Assembly: GCF_900167095.1 (NCBI RefSeq)
Contig: NZ_FUXG01000020.1
Coordinates: forward strand, 1-55,064
Direction: 5' to 3'
DNA: 55,064 nucleotides
Source of the DNA: Oceanospirillum multiglobuliferum
Lineage (GTDB): Bacteria; Pseudomonadota; Gammaproteobacteria; Pseudomonadales; Halomonadaceae
Numbering within the stretch: position 1 is the stretch's first letter; the number at the start of each line of letters is the position of its first letter. Position numbers and translations under genes: made by a program. The notes under the pieces were generated by a model. The model was given only the letters and a program-made list of their open reading frames with translations, had not been told where the DNA came from and searched no databases. Positions 1 through 8,884 of this stretch are shown here, piece after piece.

Positions 1-226
1 TCATGTTCACCTGCTGATAGCTTATCCGCCGAAGCTGGCGATCAGCGTCATGGTGAACAACCTGAAATCGGTTTCATCACGCCGGATACGCATACTCAAT
101 ACCCATATCCCCCGGCAAAGCAAAAGTGCAGCGCTCTGGTCACGTTCTTACTTTGCCTGCAGTGCAGGCGGGGCAACGATCAAAACACTGAAAGAGTATG
201 TGCAAAGTCAGGCGACACCTGATTAG
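1..226 (+). mobile_element. tnpA: IS200/IS605-family transposase TnpA, C-terminal part (truncated by window edge)
   Basis: The frame beginning at base 2 is open to a TAG at 224-226 and gives 74 residues of a Y1 (HUH) transposase. It opens with the metal-binding HVH motif followed by LLIAYPPK, continues through VNNLKSVSSRR and ALWSRSYFACSAGG, and ends with the segment KTLKEYVQSQ, which contains the catalytic tyrosine region. These are the usual blocks of small IS200/IS605 TnpA proteins, which cut and join single-stranded DNA. The N-terminus lies outside the window. The gene is antisense to the last codons of glnD. No frameshift or stop is seen in the visible part. A REP-associated (RAYT) transposase is less likely because of the IS200-like C-terminal block and the IS-like hairpin that follows. 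Confidence 0.85.
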
Positions 227-2963
227 AACCGCTGCGCGGTTCCCGCTTGTATCCCCGCCCGATTGGGCGAGGGTTTACGCGGAGTTTTGCTAACTCACTG
301 CAAATACGTTGTTGCAGCTTACGGCACAGCTCTGGGTCGCTGATGGGCCCTAGCTTACGATCCGTAATGACAAAAATATCTTCAACCCGCTCGCCGAGGG
401 TGACAATTTTAGCGCTGAGCAGGTTGATGTCCATTTCCACGAAGATACGACCAATACGCGCCAATAAACCAGGGCGATCAGGGGCGATGACTTCTAGCGT
501 GGTGCGAAGTGTTGCAGGGTCGTTACTGATGATCACCTGTGTAGGCATGGTGAAATGCTTCAGCTGACGCGCCACTCGACGCTGTACGATGTCGCTATAA
601 TCTGCGGGATCGTCGAGTTCTTCGATGAGTACTTCTTTGATTTGCTTGATGCGCTCTGGGTCTCGAATAGGCTCATCATCGTGCTCTAAGACGATGTAGG
701 TATCTAAGCTGTAGCCTGAGCTTGAAGTACTGATTCGGGCATCATGAATATTGAGGTTAAGCTGTTGCATAGCGGCAACAGTAGCCGCAAACAGGTGCGG
801 CTCCTCTTGGGTATAAACAAAGATTTTGGTGCCACCCACTTGGTCTACTTTATTTGGGTTGGTCACGAGCACCAGCGGCAGCTCTGGTGTTTTATGCTGA
901 AGAATCTGTTCCGTCTGGAATGCGATCTCACGGGCACTGTCTTGTAAGAAGTAATCTTCGCCTAGGGTATTCCACAGCGGCCAAATTTTGGTTTCATCCA
1001 CCCCCCATTTTTTCAGCAGGGCCAGCGCATCTTGTTGAGTCTCGTCAATCCATTCCTGACGGTCGATAGGATTCTCTAAGCCGCGGCGTAGTGCGCGCTT
1101 GGTTTCGACATAAAGCTGTTGCAATAAAGTGGCCCGCCAGCTGTTCCATAGATTGGGGTTGGTGGCGTTAATGTCGGCAACGGTCAGCACGTAAAGGTAA
1201 TCTAGGCGCACCTCATCGCGGACGGTCATGGCGAACTCTTGGATGATATCGGGATCAGAGATGTCTTTTTTCTGAGCCGTCATCGACATCAAAAGATGGT
1301 GCTCTACCAGCCAACTGACCAAACGGGCATCGTGTTTGCTGATGTGATGTTTTTCACAGAAATGCAGCGCATCACGAGCACCCAATTCTGAATGGTCGCC
1401 GCCTCTGCCTTTACCGATGTCGTGAAATAAACCAGCAATATACGCCAACTCGCGTTTGGGCAGGCGGTGAATCAGTTGTGCGGCAAAGGGGAAGGTTTTG
1501 CGGGCGTCTTCTTTTTGGAAGTTATGCAAAAACTTCAGCAACAGCAAGGTATGAGCATCGACGGTGTAAATGTGGAACAGGTCATGTTGCATCAAACCGA
1601 TGGCGTAGCCAAACTCCGGCAAATATTTGCCTAAAATGCCGTAGCGGCTCATGCGTCGGAGCTGACGGGCAACATTGCCTGAACTGCGTAGCAGCTCCAT
1701 AAACAGTGAGGAGTGGCGAATGTCTCGACGGAAACTCTCATCAATCAGATGGCGGTGATCACGCAACAGACGAATGGTTGAGGCTCTTACGCTTTCGATC
1801 TGAGGGTTTTGCGCCATCAGTAGGAATATTTCCAGCAGCGCAAAAGGCGCCTGTTCGAATACCCTTGGGTGGGTGGCTTCGATCTTGCGATTGACCATCT
1901 GGAAGCGACGATTCAGCGGGGTAATTTTAGCTTCATGCTGAGACTGTAGTATGGCGTCATCAAAGTGCTGCATGAGCACATCGTTCAGCTCGGTCAGCGA
2001 CATCACCACTCTGTAATAACGGCGCATAAACTGTTCAACGGCTAAACGTTCGTCGTTGTCAGCATAACCAAATAGCTCTGCCAGTGTGCGCTGGTGGTCA
2101 AAAAGCAATCGGTCTTCGGCGCGCTTGGCCGTCATGTGCAAGGCATAGCGTACTTGCCAAAGAAAAGCTTGTCCTTGCTCCATGATGCGCACTTCTGACT
2201 CCGTCAAAAAGCCTTCTCGCATCAAGCCCTCTAGGGTGTTGGTCCCGAAATGACGCTTGGCAACCCAGCCGATCATCTGAATGTCTCTTAAACCACCGGG
2301 AGAGGACTTGATGTTGGGTTCAAGATTGTATTCGTTGTTGTTGTACTTGTAGTGGCGTGTGATCTGCTCTTGCCATTTGGCCTCAAAAAATTCGCTGCTG
2401 GACCACATATATTCTGTGCCCAAGCGTTTGACCATCTCTTCACGCAGACTATCTGGCCCCACAATGGTGCGATTTTCCAGCAGGTTGGTGGCAACTGTGA
2501 TGTCAGCTTTTGCTTCACGCTCACAATCAGTCAGAGATCGGACGCTATGGCCGATGTCTAGACTGATATCCCATAGGAAAGTCACAAAGCGCTCAAGGCT
2601 GTCGCGGTAGGGGCTGTCATCATCGTTGCGTAGCAGGATCAGCAGATCGATATCTGAGCCGGGGTGCAATTCGCCTCGACCATAGCCTCCTACGGCTAAT
2701 AAGCTGATCTGGCTATCCGGCCAGTCAAATTGCTCCCACGCAACACTGAGCAGTTGATCGATAAACCAAGCGCGCCCATGCACCAAATCCCGAATATCTG
2801 CACCTTCAAGAAAGCGTTGATCAAGCAAACCTTGTACTGATCTGATGCATTGCTTGAACAGACTGATCTTAGATTTGGCTTCGTTAAGCTGTTGTCTAAA
2901 GGCGTGTTTGTTAAACAGCGATGGATCAGGTGCAAACTCATAGGGTGTTAGCGGCATGGGCAT
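180..2963 (-). CDS. glnD: bifunctional [protein-PII] uridylyltransferase / uridylyl-removing enzyme GlnD
   Basis: GlnD senses glutamine and adds UMP to, or removes it from, PII proteins, controlling the nitrogen response. The 927-residue product has the nucleotidyltransferase motif GGYGRGELHPGSDIDLL near residue 92, an HD phosphohydrolase domain (GLFHDIGKGRGGDHSELG, about 510-530) and two C-terminal ACT domains (PHLFAATVAAMQQLNLNI and the later APDRPGLLARIGRIF). The native protein appears to stop being glnD-like at about residue 895. The last roughly 32 residues (from VNPRPIGRG to the end) are read from the tip of the adjacent IS element, which supplies the stop codon at 180. Activity is probably retained because both ACT domains are complete. 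It starts 8 bases after map and may be cotranscribed with it. Confidence 0.95.
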   Translation of the reverse strand: MPMPLTPYEFAPDPSLFNKHAFRQQLNEAKSKISLFKQCIRSVQGLLDQRFLEGADIRDLVHGRAWFIDQLLSVAWEQFDWPDSQISLLAVGGYGRGELHPGSDIDLLILLRNDDDSPYRDSLERFVTFLWDISLDIGHSVRSLTDCEREAKADITVATNLLENRTIVGPDSLREEMVKRLGTEYMWSSSEFFEAKWQEQITRHYKYNNNEYNLEPNIKSSPGGLRDIQMIGWVAKRHFGTNTLEGLMREGFLTESEVRIMEQGQAFLWQVRYALHMTAKRAEDRLLFDHQRTLAELFGYADNDERLAVEQFMRRYYRVVMSLTELNDVLMQHFDDAILQSQHEAKITPLNRRFQMVNRKIEATHPRVFEQAPFALLEIFLLMAQNPQIESVRASTIRLLRDHRHLIDESFRRDIRHSSLFMELLRSSGNVARQLRRMSRYGILGKYLPEFGYAIGLMQHDLFHIYTVDAHTLLLLKFLHNFQKEDARKTFPFAAQLIHRLPKRELAYIAGLFHDIGKGRGGDHSELGARDALHFCEKHHISKHDARLVSWLVEHHLLMSMTAQKKDISDPDIIQEFAMTVRDEVRLDYLYVLTVADINATNPNLWNSWRATLLQQLYVETKRALRRGLENPIDRQEWIDETQQDALALLKKWGVDETKIWPLWNTLGEDYFLQDSAREIAFQTEQILQHKTPELPLVLVTNPNKVDQVGGTKIFVYTQEEPHLFAATVAAMQQLNLNIHDARISTSSSGYSLDTYIVLEHDDEPIRDPERIKQIKEVLIEELDDPADYSDIVQRRVARQLKHFTMPTQVIISNDPATLRTTLEVIAPDRPGLLARIGRIFVEMDINLLSAKIVTLGERVEDIFVITDRKLGPISDPELCRKLQQRICSELAKLRVNPRPIGRGYKREPRSGSNQVSPDFAHTLSVF
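227..278 (-). mobile_element. subterminal hairpins and tip of the IS605-type element next to glnD
   Basis: Directly after tnpA are two hairpins. GAACCGC-TGC-GCGGTTC lies at 226-242. A second at 253-272 reads on the minus strand CCTCGCCC-AATC-GGGCGGGG, fully paired if one T-G wobble is allowed. On the plus strand the same stem has a C-A mismatch, so minus is probably the functional top strand. The same hairpin with a different loop occurs at the right window edge. The element tip is placed near the TTTAC ending at 278; the exact base is uncertain. Confidence 0.65.
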
Positions 2964-2971
2964 TCAGTCCA

Positions 2972-3745
2972 TTAGAATATGGTTTCTTCTTTACGTAAGG
3001 TCAGTATTTCACAACCCTCTGCGGTTACCAGCAGCGTGTGTTCATACTGCGCGGATAGACTGCGATCTTTTGTGACCACTGTCCATTCATCATTTAGGGT
3101 CTTACTATGACGCTTTCCGGCATTGATCATTGGTTCTATAGTGAAGGTCATGCCCTCTTGTAAAGCAAGTCCTGTACCAGCTTTGCCATAATGTACCACC
3201 TGAGGGTCTTCATGAAAGCCCGCGCCAATCCCGTGCCCGCAGTACTCTCGTACAACAGAGAATCCGTTTGACTCCGCATGCTTTTGAATAATCTCGCCTA
3301 TATCACCTAGAGTTGTGCCTGGACGGACAATTTTGATCGCTTTGTACAAGCACTCTTGCGCAATTTGACACAAACGCTTGGGTTGAATTCTGGTTTCACC
3401 AATCAGAAACATCATACTGGTATCACCGTGATAGCCATCTTTAATCACGGTGATGTCAACGTTGACGATGTCGCCATTTTTCAGAATTTTGCTGTCACTG
3501 GGAATGCCATGGCAAATCACATGATTCACAGAGGTACAGATGGACTTAGGAAAGCCATGATAATTCAGCGGCGCAGGAATCGCGTTTTGCACATTAACGA
3601 TATAATCATGGCAGATGCGGTCTAGTTCGCCAGTGCTAACACCCGCCTTTACATGCGGAGCGATCATATCTAGCACTTCTGCGGCAAGACGGCCCGCTAC
3701 GCGCATTTTTTCAATTTCTTCGGGTGTTTTGATAATTACAGTCAT
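2972..3745 (-). CDS. map: type I methionine aminopeptidase
   Basis: Removes the initiator methionine from nascent proteins in the cytosol. The 257-residue product is of usual length for the short bacterial type I enzyme. The metal ligands are visible: the two Asp in VNVDITVIKDGYHGDTS, the His in CGHGIGAGFHEDP, and the Glu in TIEPMIN and in the final YEHTLLV stretch. I start it at the ATG at 3745 (MTVIIKTPEEIEKMR); a longer frame would need a TTG at 3781 and adds 12 unrelated residues. It is divergent from rpsB, the common gammaproteobacterial arrangement, and lies just upstream of glnD. Confidence 0.96.
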   Translation of the reverse strand: MTVIIKTPEEIEKMRVAGRLAAEVLDMIAPHVKAGVSTGELDRICHDYIVNVQNAIPAPLNYHGFPKSICTSVNHVICHGIPSDSKILKNGDIVNVDITVIKDGYHGDTSMMFLIGETRIQPKRLCQIAQECLYKAIKIVRPGTTLGDIGEIIQKHAESNGFSVVREYCGHGIGAGFHEDPQVVHYGKAGTGLALQEGMTFTIEPMINAGKRHSKTLNDEWTVVTKDRSLSAQYEHTLLVTAEGCEILTLRKEETIF

Positions 3746-4144
3746 GTCTAAATAGTAAAATCTTTTCAGCAGTGAATTCAAAGTGAGCTTGGATGTTACC
3801 GCTTATTGCACTGCGGTGGGAGATGTAGAAGAGGATAAAAGCAAGAAAGAGACTAAAATAGTCGGAAATAAATTCATCCAGCGTGCATTTTGGGATGTTT
3901 TTTTTCAGAAACCCCCGACAAACTTTATATTATATTGGTCTTGTGGTATAAAGCCGCGCGCTTCTACGCAAATGTTAATCAGAAGGCTTTGCCACTGATG
4001 GCATTGTGTTTGAGCCATATCAATTAAATCCAAAACGACACACATATACCGACACGTAGCTCTGGGTGCCTAAGACAAACTTGGTTTGTGATTAGGTTGG
4101 GTTATGGGGTGTATGGAGGTTTAACCCTAATTTTAGGAGTCAAA
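3746..4144 (+). promoter_or_regulatory. intergenic region between map and rpsB with a probable rpsB promoter
   Basis: This 399-base gap has no credible gene. A candidate sigma-70 promoter is TTTATA (3924-3929), a 17-base spacer, and TATAAA (3947-3952), followed by a very GC-rich stretch (GCCGCGCGC). A GC-rich discriminator is typical of stringently controlled ribosomal promoters. That would give an mRNA leader of about 185 bases before rpsB. The divergent map promoter must also lie here but I cannot place it. The promoter call is by eye. Confidence 0.45.
4075..4131 (+). promoter_or_regulatory. structured rpsB leader, candidate S2 autoregulatory element
   Basis: Two hairpins precede the rpsB Shine-Dalgarno. 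One is ACAAAC-TTG-GTTTGT (4075-4089). The other pairs ATTA plus GGGTTA (4091-4104) with TAACCC plus TAAT (4122-4131), with a four-base bulge. The AGGAG ribosome-binding site at 4135-4139 follows at once. In Enterobacteria and other gammaproteobacteria the rpsB leader is bound by free S2 to repress rpsB-tsf; the position and two-stem layout fit, but sequence identity to the known element was not tested. Confidence 0.5.
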
Positions 4145-4873
4145 ATGTCTCAAGTTTCTATGCGTGATCTGCTTAAAGCAGGTGCTCACTTCGGTCACCA
4201 AACTCGTTACTGGAACCCAAAAATGGGCAAGTACATTTTTGGTGCGCGTAACAACATTCACATCATCAACCTAGAGCACACTGTGCCTGCGTTGAACGAT
4301 GCATTGTCTTTTGTTGAAAAGCTAGCTGCTGGTAAGAACAAGGTTCTACTGGTAGGTACTAAGCGCGCAGCAAGCAAAGTGATCAAAGAAGAAGCGATCC
4401 GCGCTGGCATGCCATACGTTAACCACCGCTGGTTAGGTGGTATGTTGACTAACTACAAAACGATCCGTCAATCAATTCGCCGCTTCCGCGATCTAGAAGC
4501 GATGCAGAATGATGGTACGTTCGACAAGCTGACCAAGAAAGAAGTGCTGATGAACCAGCGCGAAATGGCTAAGCTAGAGCGTTCTATCGGCGGTATCAAA
4601 GATATGGGCGGCCTGCCTGATGCATTGTTCGTAATCGACGTTGATCACGAGCGTATTGCAATCAACGAAGCTAACAAACTGGGCATTCCTGTTATCGGTA
4701 TCGTTGATACTAACAGCAATCCAGACGGCGTTGATTTCATTGTTCCTGGTAACGATGATGCGATCCGTGCAATTCAGATCTACACCCAAGGCATTGCAAA
4801 CGCTTGCCTAAAAGGTAAAGACGGTCTGGGTTCTGATGAATTCGTAGAAGTTAGCGAAGCTGCAGCAGAGTAA
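4145..4873 (+). CDS. rpsB: 30S ribosomal protein S2
   Basis: Component of the small ribosomal subunit needed for S1 binding. The 242-residue product begins [19 protein letters not shown] and has the family segments [28 protein letters not shown] and [12 protein letters not shown]. The ATG at 4145 is chosen because AGGAG lies 5 bases upstream and family members start here; an upstream in-frame start at 4088 would add 19 leader-encoded residues. It is followed by a perfect inverted repeat and then tsf, as in most bacteria. Codon use is strongly biased, as expected for a highly expressed gene. Confidence 0.98.
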   Translation: MSQVSMRDLLKAGAHFGHQTRYWNPKMGKYIFGARNNIHIINLEHTVPALNDALSFVEKLAAGKNKVLLVGTKRAASKVIKEEAIRAGMPYVNHRWLGGMLTNYKTIRQSIRRFRDLEAMQNDGTFDKLTKKEVLMNQREMAKLERSIGGIKDMGGLPDALFVIDVDHERIAINEANKLGIPVIGIVDTNSNPDGVDFIVPGNDDAIRAIQIYTQGIANACLKGKDGLGSDEFVEVSEAAAE

Positions 4874-4926
4874 TACTCTGTTGTCACACGCTGCTGTTAT
4901 TTTTAATAGCCGCGACAGTTAACTCT

Positions 4927-4955
4927 GCAAAAGGGGGCCTAAAGCCCCCTTTTGC
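4927..4955 (+). terminator. perfect inverted repeat between rpsB and tsf (terminator or attenuator)
   Basis: GCAAAAGGGGGC (4927-4938) and GCCCCCTTTTGC (4944-4955) form a 12-bp perfect stem with loop CTAAA; the 3' arm carries four T. It could terminate part of the rpsB transcripts while letting some read into tsf. Confidence 0.75.
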
Positions 4956-4994
4956 AAATCCGTTTTTTTATATCTGATCAAAGAGGTTGTAATC

Positions 4995-5861
4995 ATGGCT
5001 GCAATTAGCGCATCTATGGTAAAAGAGCTGCGTGACCGTACTGGTCTAGGCATGCTTGAGTGCAAAACTGCACTTCGTGAAGCTGAAGGCGATATCGAGC
5101 TAGCAATTGAAAACCTACGCAAATCAAGCGGCATGAAAGCAGCTAAGAAAGCTGGTCGTGTTGCTGCTGATGGTGCAATTGTTACTAAAGTAGCAGCAGA
5201 TGGCAGCTACGGTATCGTTCTGGAAGTGAACTCTGAAACTGACTTCGTTGCCCGTGACGAAGGTTTCAAAGCTTTTGCTGAGCTGGTTGTGAACAAAGCT
5301 TTCGAAACCAAAGAGACTGATATTGCTGCTCTGATGGCTGGCGAATTAGAAGCAGCGCGTGAAGCGTTGGTTCAAAAGATCGGCGAAAACATCTCTGTAC
5401 GTCGCGCAGCTATTCTAGAAGCACCAGCTGGCGGTCTAATTGGTGAATACGTACACGGCGGTCGTATCGGTGTACTTTCTGCACTAGTTGGCGGTAACGC
5501 TGATGTGGCTAAAGACGTTGCAATGCACGTTGCTGCGGCTAACCCTCGTGTTGCACGTCCAGAAGAGATGCCAGAAGAAGAACTGCAGAAAGAGAAAGAG
5601 ATCATCATGGCGCAACCTGATATGGAAGGTAAGCCACAAGAGATCAAAGAGAAAATGGCAGTTGGCCGCGTGAAGAAATTCTTGGCGGAAAACAGCTTAG
5701 TAGAACAAGCTTTCATCAAAGATCCTTCTGTAACTGTTGGCGCATTTGCTAAAGCTAACGGTGGCGAAGTTCAATCTTTCATCCGCATTGAAGTAGGTGA
5801 AGGTATTGAAGTTGTGAAAGAAGATTTTGCTGAGGAAGTGCGTAAGCAGGCTGGCCTGTAA
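4995..5861 (+). CDS. tsf: elongation factor Ts
   Basis: Guanine-nucleotide exchange factor for EF-Tu. The 288-residue product starts [20 protein letters not shown], the N-terminal UBA-like domain with the LECKTAL segment, and carries the EF-Tu-contacting motif [13 protein letters not shown] near residue 80. An AAAGAGG site lies just before the ATG. Second gene of the rpsB-tsf unit, separated from rpsB by a terminator-like hairpin. Strong codon bias like rpsB. Confidence 0.98.
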   Translation: MAAISASMVKELRDRTGLGMLECKTALREAEGDIELAIENLRKSSGMKAAKKAGRVAADGAIVTKVAADGSYGIVLEVNSETDFVARDEGFKAFAELVVNKAFETKETDIAALMAGELEAAREALVQKIGENISVRRAAILEAPAGGLIGEYVHGGRIGVLSALVGGNADVAKDVAMHVAAANPRVARPEEMPEEELQKEKEIIMAQPDMEGKPQEIKEKMAVGRVKKFLAENSLVEQAFIKDPSVTVGAFAKANGGEVQSFIRIEVGEGIEVVKEDFAEEVRKQAGL

Positions 5862-5881
5862 TACCACTCCCCCGAAGTCTG

Positions 5882-5920
5882 ACAATGGCGTGTGTGGCTT
5901 TAAGTTACACGCGCCATTGT
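5882..5920 (+). terminator. hairpin after tsf
   Basis: ACAATGGCGTGTG (5882-5894) pairs with CACGCGCCATTGT (5908-5920), 13 bp with one G-T wobble and a 13-base loop. There is no clear T run after it, so it may be a stability or attenuation hairpin rather than a full terminator. Confidence 0.5.
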
Positions 5921-5960
5921 GCAATATAATCCCTGATTTTTACCGCCGGAGATTGCTGAG

Positions 5961-6692
5961 ATGCCAAATAAAGAAAAAACCTCACCTTACAAACGTATTT
6001 TGCTAAAACTGAGCGGCGAAGCTCTAATGGGCGAGCAAAACTTTGGTATTGACCCTGCAGTCTTAAACCGTATGGCACTAGAAATTGGCCAATTAGTTGG
6101 CATTGGTGTGCAGGTTGGTTTAGTGATTGGTGGTGGTAATTTGTTCAGGGGCGCAGCACTGAGTCAAGCTGGCTTGGATCGCGTAACGGGCGATCACATG
6201 GGTATGCTGGCAACAGTGATGAACGGTTTGGCAATGCGTGATGCTTTAGAGCGCGCCAATATTCGCACTCGTGTAATGTCTGCGATTCCAATGAGCGGTG
6301 TAGTTGAACACTACGACCGTCGTACTGCGATACGTTATCTGACTTCTGGAGATGTGGTAATCTTCAGTGCGGGTACGGGTAATCCATTCTTTACCACAGA
6401 CTCTGCTGCTTGTTTACGCGGTATTGAAGTGGATGCAGATGTGGTGATTAAAGCCACAAAAGTAGACGGGGTTTATGATAAAGATCCGGTTAAATACGCA
6501 GATGCCGTTAAATATAGTTGTTTAAGTTATGACAGCGCCTTAGACCAGAAGCTAGAAGTAATGGATCTAACTGCAATCTGCCTAGTACGCGATCATAATA
6601 TGCCTGTACGGGTATTTGATATGAATAAGCCCGGTGCGCTGCTGAATTTAGTGGTAGGCGGTGACGAAGGCACACTAATTTACAGAGGATAA
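5961..6692 (+). CDS. pyrH: UMP kinase (uridylate kinase)
   Basis: Phosphorylates UMP to UDP in pyrimidine nucleotide synthesis; allosterically activated by GTP. The 243-residue product has the amino-acid-kinase-fold motifs [13 protein letters not shown] at the start, [10 protein letters not shown] near residue 55, and [16 protein letters not shown] near 137. Usual length for bacterial PyrH. It precedes frr by 4 bases, the standard pyrH-frr pairing, so they are almost certainly cotranscribed. Confidence 0.97.
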   Translation: MPNKEKTSPYKRILLKLSGEALMGEQNFGIDPAVLNRMALEIGQLVGIGVQVGLVIGGGNLFRGAALSQAGLDRVTGDHMGMLATVMNGLAMRDALERANIRTRVMSAIPMSGVVEHYDRRTAIRYLTSGDVVIFSAGTGNPFFTTDSAACLRGIEVDADVVIKATKVDGVYDKDPVKYADAVKYSCLSYDSALDQKLEVMDLTAICLVRDHNMPVRVFDMNKPGALLNLVVGGDEGTLIYRG

Positions 6693-6696
6693 TTCC

Positions 6697-7254
6697 GTGA
6701 TCAACGAAATTAAAACCGACGCCGAAAAACGGATGAAGAAAAGCATTGAGTCGCTGGGTGTTGCATTTGCAAAAATCCGCACTGGCCGTGCTCACCCAAG
6801 TATCTTAGACAGCGTAACTGTTGATTATTACGGCTCCACAACCCCTCTAAGCCAAGTGGCTAACGTGGGTGTTGAAGATGCGCGTACCTTAAGCATTCAG
6901 CCTTGGGAACGCAACATGGTAGGTGCCATTGAGAAAGCTATTATGGCCTCTGATTTGGGTCTAAACCCAAGCTCAAACGGTAACACCATTCGTGTACCGA
7001 TGCCTGCGCTGACAGAAGAGACGCGCAAGAACTATATCCGTCAGGCTCGTGCCGAAGCGGAAGGTGGTAAAGTGGCAATTCGCAATATCCGCCGTGATGC
7101 GAATGGTTCAATCAAAGACCTTTTGAAAGAGAAAGAGATTTCTGAAGATGATGAGCGTCGTGCAGAAGACGCCATTCAGAAACTTACCGACAAATATGTT
7201 GCTGAAGTTGATGCGTTGCTGGCAACTAAAGAGCGCGACTTAATGCAAGTTTAA
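6697..7254 (+). CDS. frr: ribosome recycling factor
   Basis: Splits post-termination ribosomes together with EF-G. The 185-residue protein is the standard length and shows the family patterns [19 protein letters not shown] and [11 protein letters not shown]. It begins with GTG at 6697, with AGAGGA at 6684-6689 as ribosome-binding site; no ATG gives a full-length product. It directly follows pyrH. Confidence 0.97.
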   Translation: MINEIKTDAEKRMKKSIESLGVAFAKIRTGRAHPSILDSVTVDYYGSTTPLSQVANVGVEDARTLSIQPWERNMVGAIEKAIMASDLGLNPSSNGNTIRVPMPALTEETRKNYIRQARAEAEGGKVAIRNIRRDANGSIKDLLKEKEISEDDERRAEDAIQKLTDKYVAEVDALLATKERDLMQV

Positions 7255-7262
7255 TTCTCTTT

Positions 7263-7285
7263 GCGCCCATCTTTTTGATGGGCGC
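7263..7285 (+). terminator. hairpin between frr and uppS
   Basis: GCGCCCATC (7263-7271) and GATGGGCGC (7277-7285) form a perfect 9-bp stem with a TTTTT loop. No T run follows directly, although CTTTTT occurs 12 bases later; possible weak terminator at the end of pyrH-frr. Confidence 0.45.
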
Positions 7286-7302
7286 CACTGTGCTGCCTTT
7301 TT

Positions 7303-8076
7303 ATGCATTCTGATAAAAAAATAACCAATGTTCCACGTCATATCGCCATCATCATGGATGGCAATAACCGCTGGGCAAAGAAACGATTTTTACCCGGCAT
7401 TGCGGGTCATAAAGCAGGTGCTAATGCCGTACGTGCGGTAATTAGAGCTTGTGTTCAACATCAAGTAGAAGCTTTAACTTTATTTGCTTTTAGCAGTGAA
7501 AATTGGCAACGACCTATTACAGAGGTCAATGCCTTAATGGAGCTTTTTCTGTTCTCGCTACGGCGTGAAATCAAACAACTGCACAAACACAACATTCGGT
7601 TACGTATTATTGGCGATAAAACCGCGTTCAGCGCGGATATTCAGCAAGGTATCGCTGATGCAGAAGCTTTAACCGCTAACAATCGTGGTTTACAGCTTAA
7701 TATCGCCGCCAATTACGGAGGCCGCTGGGATATTGTCAATGCAGCTAAGACACTGGCTCAACAAGTGGCTAGCGGCCTGTTACAGCCGGAGCAAATTGAT
7801 GAAACCTGCTTCAATCAGGTGGTTTCGCTGAGCGATTTACCTGCCCCTGATCTTTGTATCCGTACCGCAGGCGAACAACGTATTAGCAACTTCTTGTTAT
7901 GGCAGTTTGCCTATACCGAATTCTATTACAGCTCGTTGCTATGGCCGGACTTCCGAGAAGATGCACTAACAGAGGCCATCATTGATTACAGTGGCCGTCA
8001 GCGTCGTTTTGGTAAAACCAGCGAGCAGGTTGAAGGACAAACTGATGGGCAAATAGAAGGACTATCGGATGCTTAA
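7303..8076 (+). CDS. uppS: undecaprenyl diphosphate synthase
   Basis: Cis-prenyltransferase that builds the C55 lipid carrier for peptidoglycan and O-antigen by adding IPP units to FPP. The 257-residue product has the catalytic motif HIAIIMDGNNRWA (Asp19), the HKAGA and FAFSSENWQRP segments, and RTAGEQRISNFLLWQ in the C-terminal half. The C-terminus has a low-complexity acidic tail ([17 protein letters not shown]), longer than is common. No strong ribosome-binding site is seen before the ATG at 7303. It overlaps cdsA by 8 bases. Confidence 0.96.
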   Translation: MHSDKKITNVPRHIAIIMDGNNRWAKKRFLPGIAGHKAGANAVRAVIRACVQHQVEALTLFAFSSENWQRPITEVNALMELFLFSLRREIKQLHKHNIRLRIIGDKTAFSADIQQGIADAEALTANNRGLQLNIAANYGGRWDIVNAAKTLAQQVASGLLQPEQIDETCFNQVVSLSDLPAPDLCIRTAGEQRISNFLLWQFAYTEFYYSSLLWPDFREDALTEAIIDYSGRQRRFGKTSEQVEGQTDGQIEGLSDA

Positions 8077-8884
8077 ACAACGAGTGATAACTGCCCTAAT
8101 TTTGGCACCTTTGACTTTGTGGGGCTTATTTGGCCTGAGTGCGGAACACTTTATCTGGTTTATCTCGGCGGTAGTTTTAATTGCCAGTTGGGAATGGGCA
8201 GACCTTTCAGGTAGCTCCACATTAGGGCGTGTACTTTATCCCGCTGCGATGGGGCTCATGCTTTATGGTTTAGAACAAGTCCGCACCCCTGAATTAGATC
8301 TGAATATTCTAATTTTTGCAGCATTGGGCTGGGCTGCGGCGCTGTACGCTGTCAGCTGTTATCCCAAAACCCCTTTTTGGTCGAGTACTTCTGCCCGACT
8401 TCTAATGGGGCTGGCGGTATTAATCCCTTGCTGGGTTGGGTTTGTCGAGTTAAGAACCAGTTTCTGGTTAGGTAAAGATGAGCTGCTTTATGTGTTGCTG
8501 CTGGTCTGGACTGCGGATGTGGGGGCTTATTTCTTTGGCCGCCGATACGGTAATAAGAAGCTAGCACCGAAGGTTAGCCCTGGTAAGTCATGGGCAGGTG
8601 TATACGGTGGTTTATTTGCAACCTCTGTATTGGCACTCTTTGCTTCGTTGTATTGGCAGTTAAGCGTTTTGAACACCCTGACACTGATTCTTATCACATT
8701 AGTTGTAACAGCTGTTTCTGTTTTGGGCGATCTGTTAGAAAGCATGGTGAAACGTCACCGTGGTTTAAAAGACAGTAGCCATTTACTGCCAGGACATGGC
8801 GGCGTGATGGATCGCATTGACAGTTTAACCGCAGCTGCTCCAATTTTTGTTTTAAGCCTTAAATTAACAGGTTTAACTTTATGA
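8069..8884 (+). CDS. cdsA: phosphatidate cytidylyltransferase (CDP-diacylglycerol synthase)
   Basis: Inner-membrane enzyme making CDP-diacylglycerol, the precursor of all phospholipids, from phosphatidate and CTP. The 271-residue product is very hydrophobic, with about seven to eight predicted membrane segments. It has the CDS signature region near the C-terminus: [20 protein letters not shown] followed by [14 protein letters not shown]. Overlaps uppS upstream and dxr (4 bases) downstream, so these are translationally coupled. Confidence 0.96.
   Translation: MLKQRVITALILAPLTLWGLFGLSAEHFIWFISAVVLIASWEWADLSGSSTLGRVLYPAAMGLMLYGLEQVRTPELDLNILIFAALGWAAALYAVSCYPKTPFWSSTSARLLMGLAVLIPCWVGFVELRTSFWLGKDELLYVLLLVWTADVGAYFFGRRYGNKKLAPKVSPGKSWAGVYGGLFATSVLALFASLYWQLSVLNTLTLILITLVVTAVSVLGDLLESMVKRHRGLKDSSHLLPGHGGVMDRIDSLTAAAPIFVLSLKLTGLTL

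Noticed and set aside
3783-3998. A 71-residue frame in the map-rpsB gap
   Set aside because: No ribosome-binding site, no recognisable sequence, and it covers the likely rpsB promoter.
5372-5719. A 115-residue minus-strand frame inside tsf
   Set aside because: Low-complexity Ser/Ala-rich translation antisense to a highly biased gene; a shadow.
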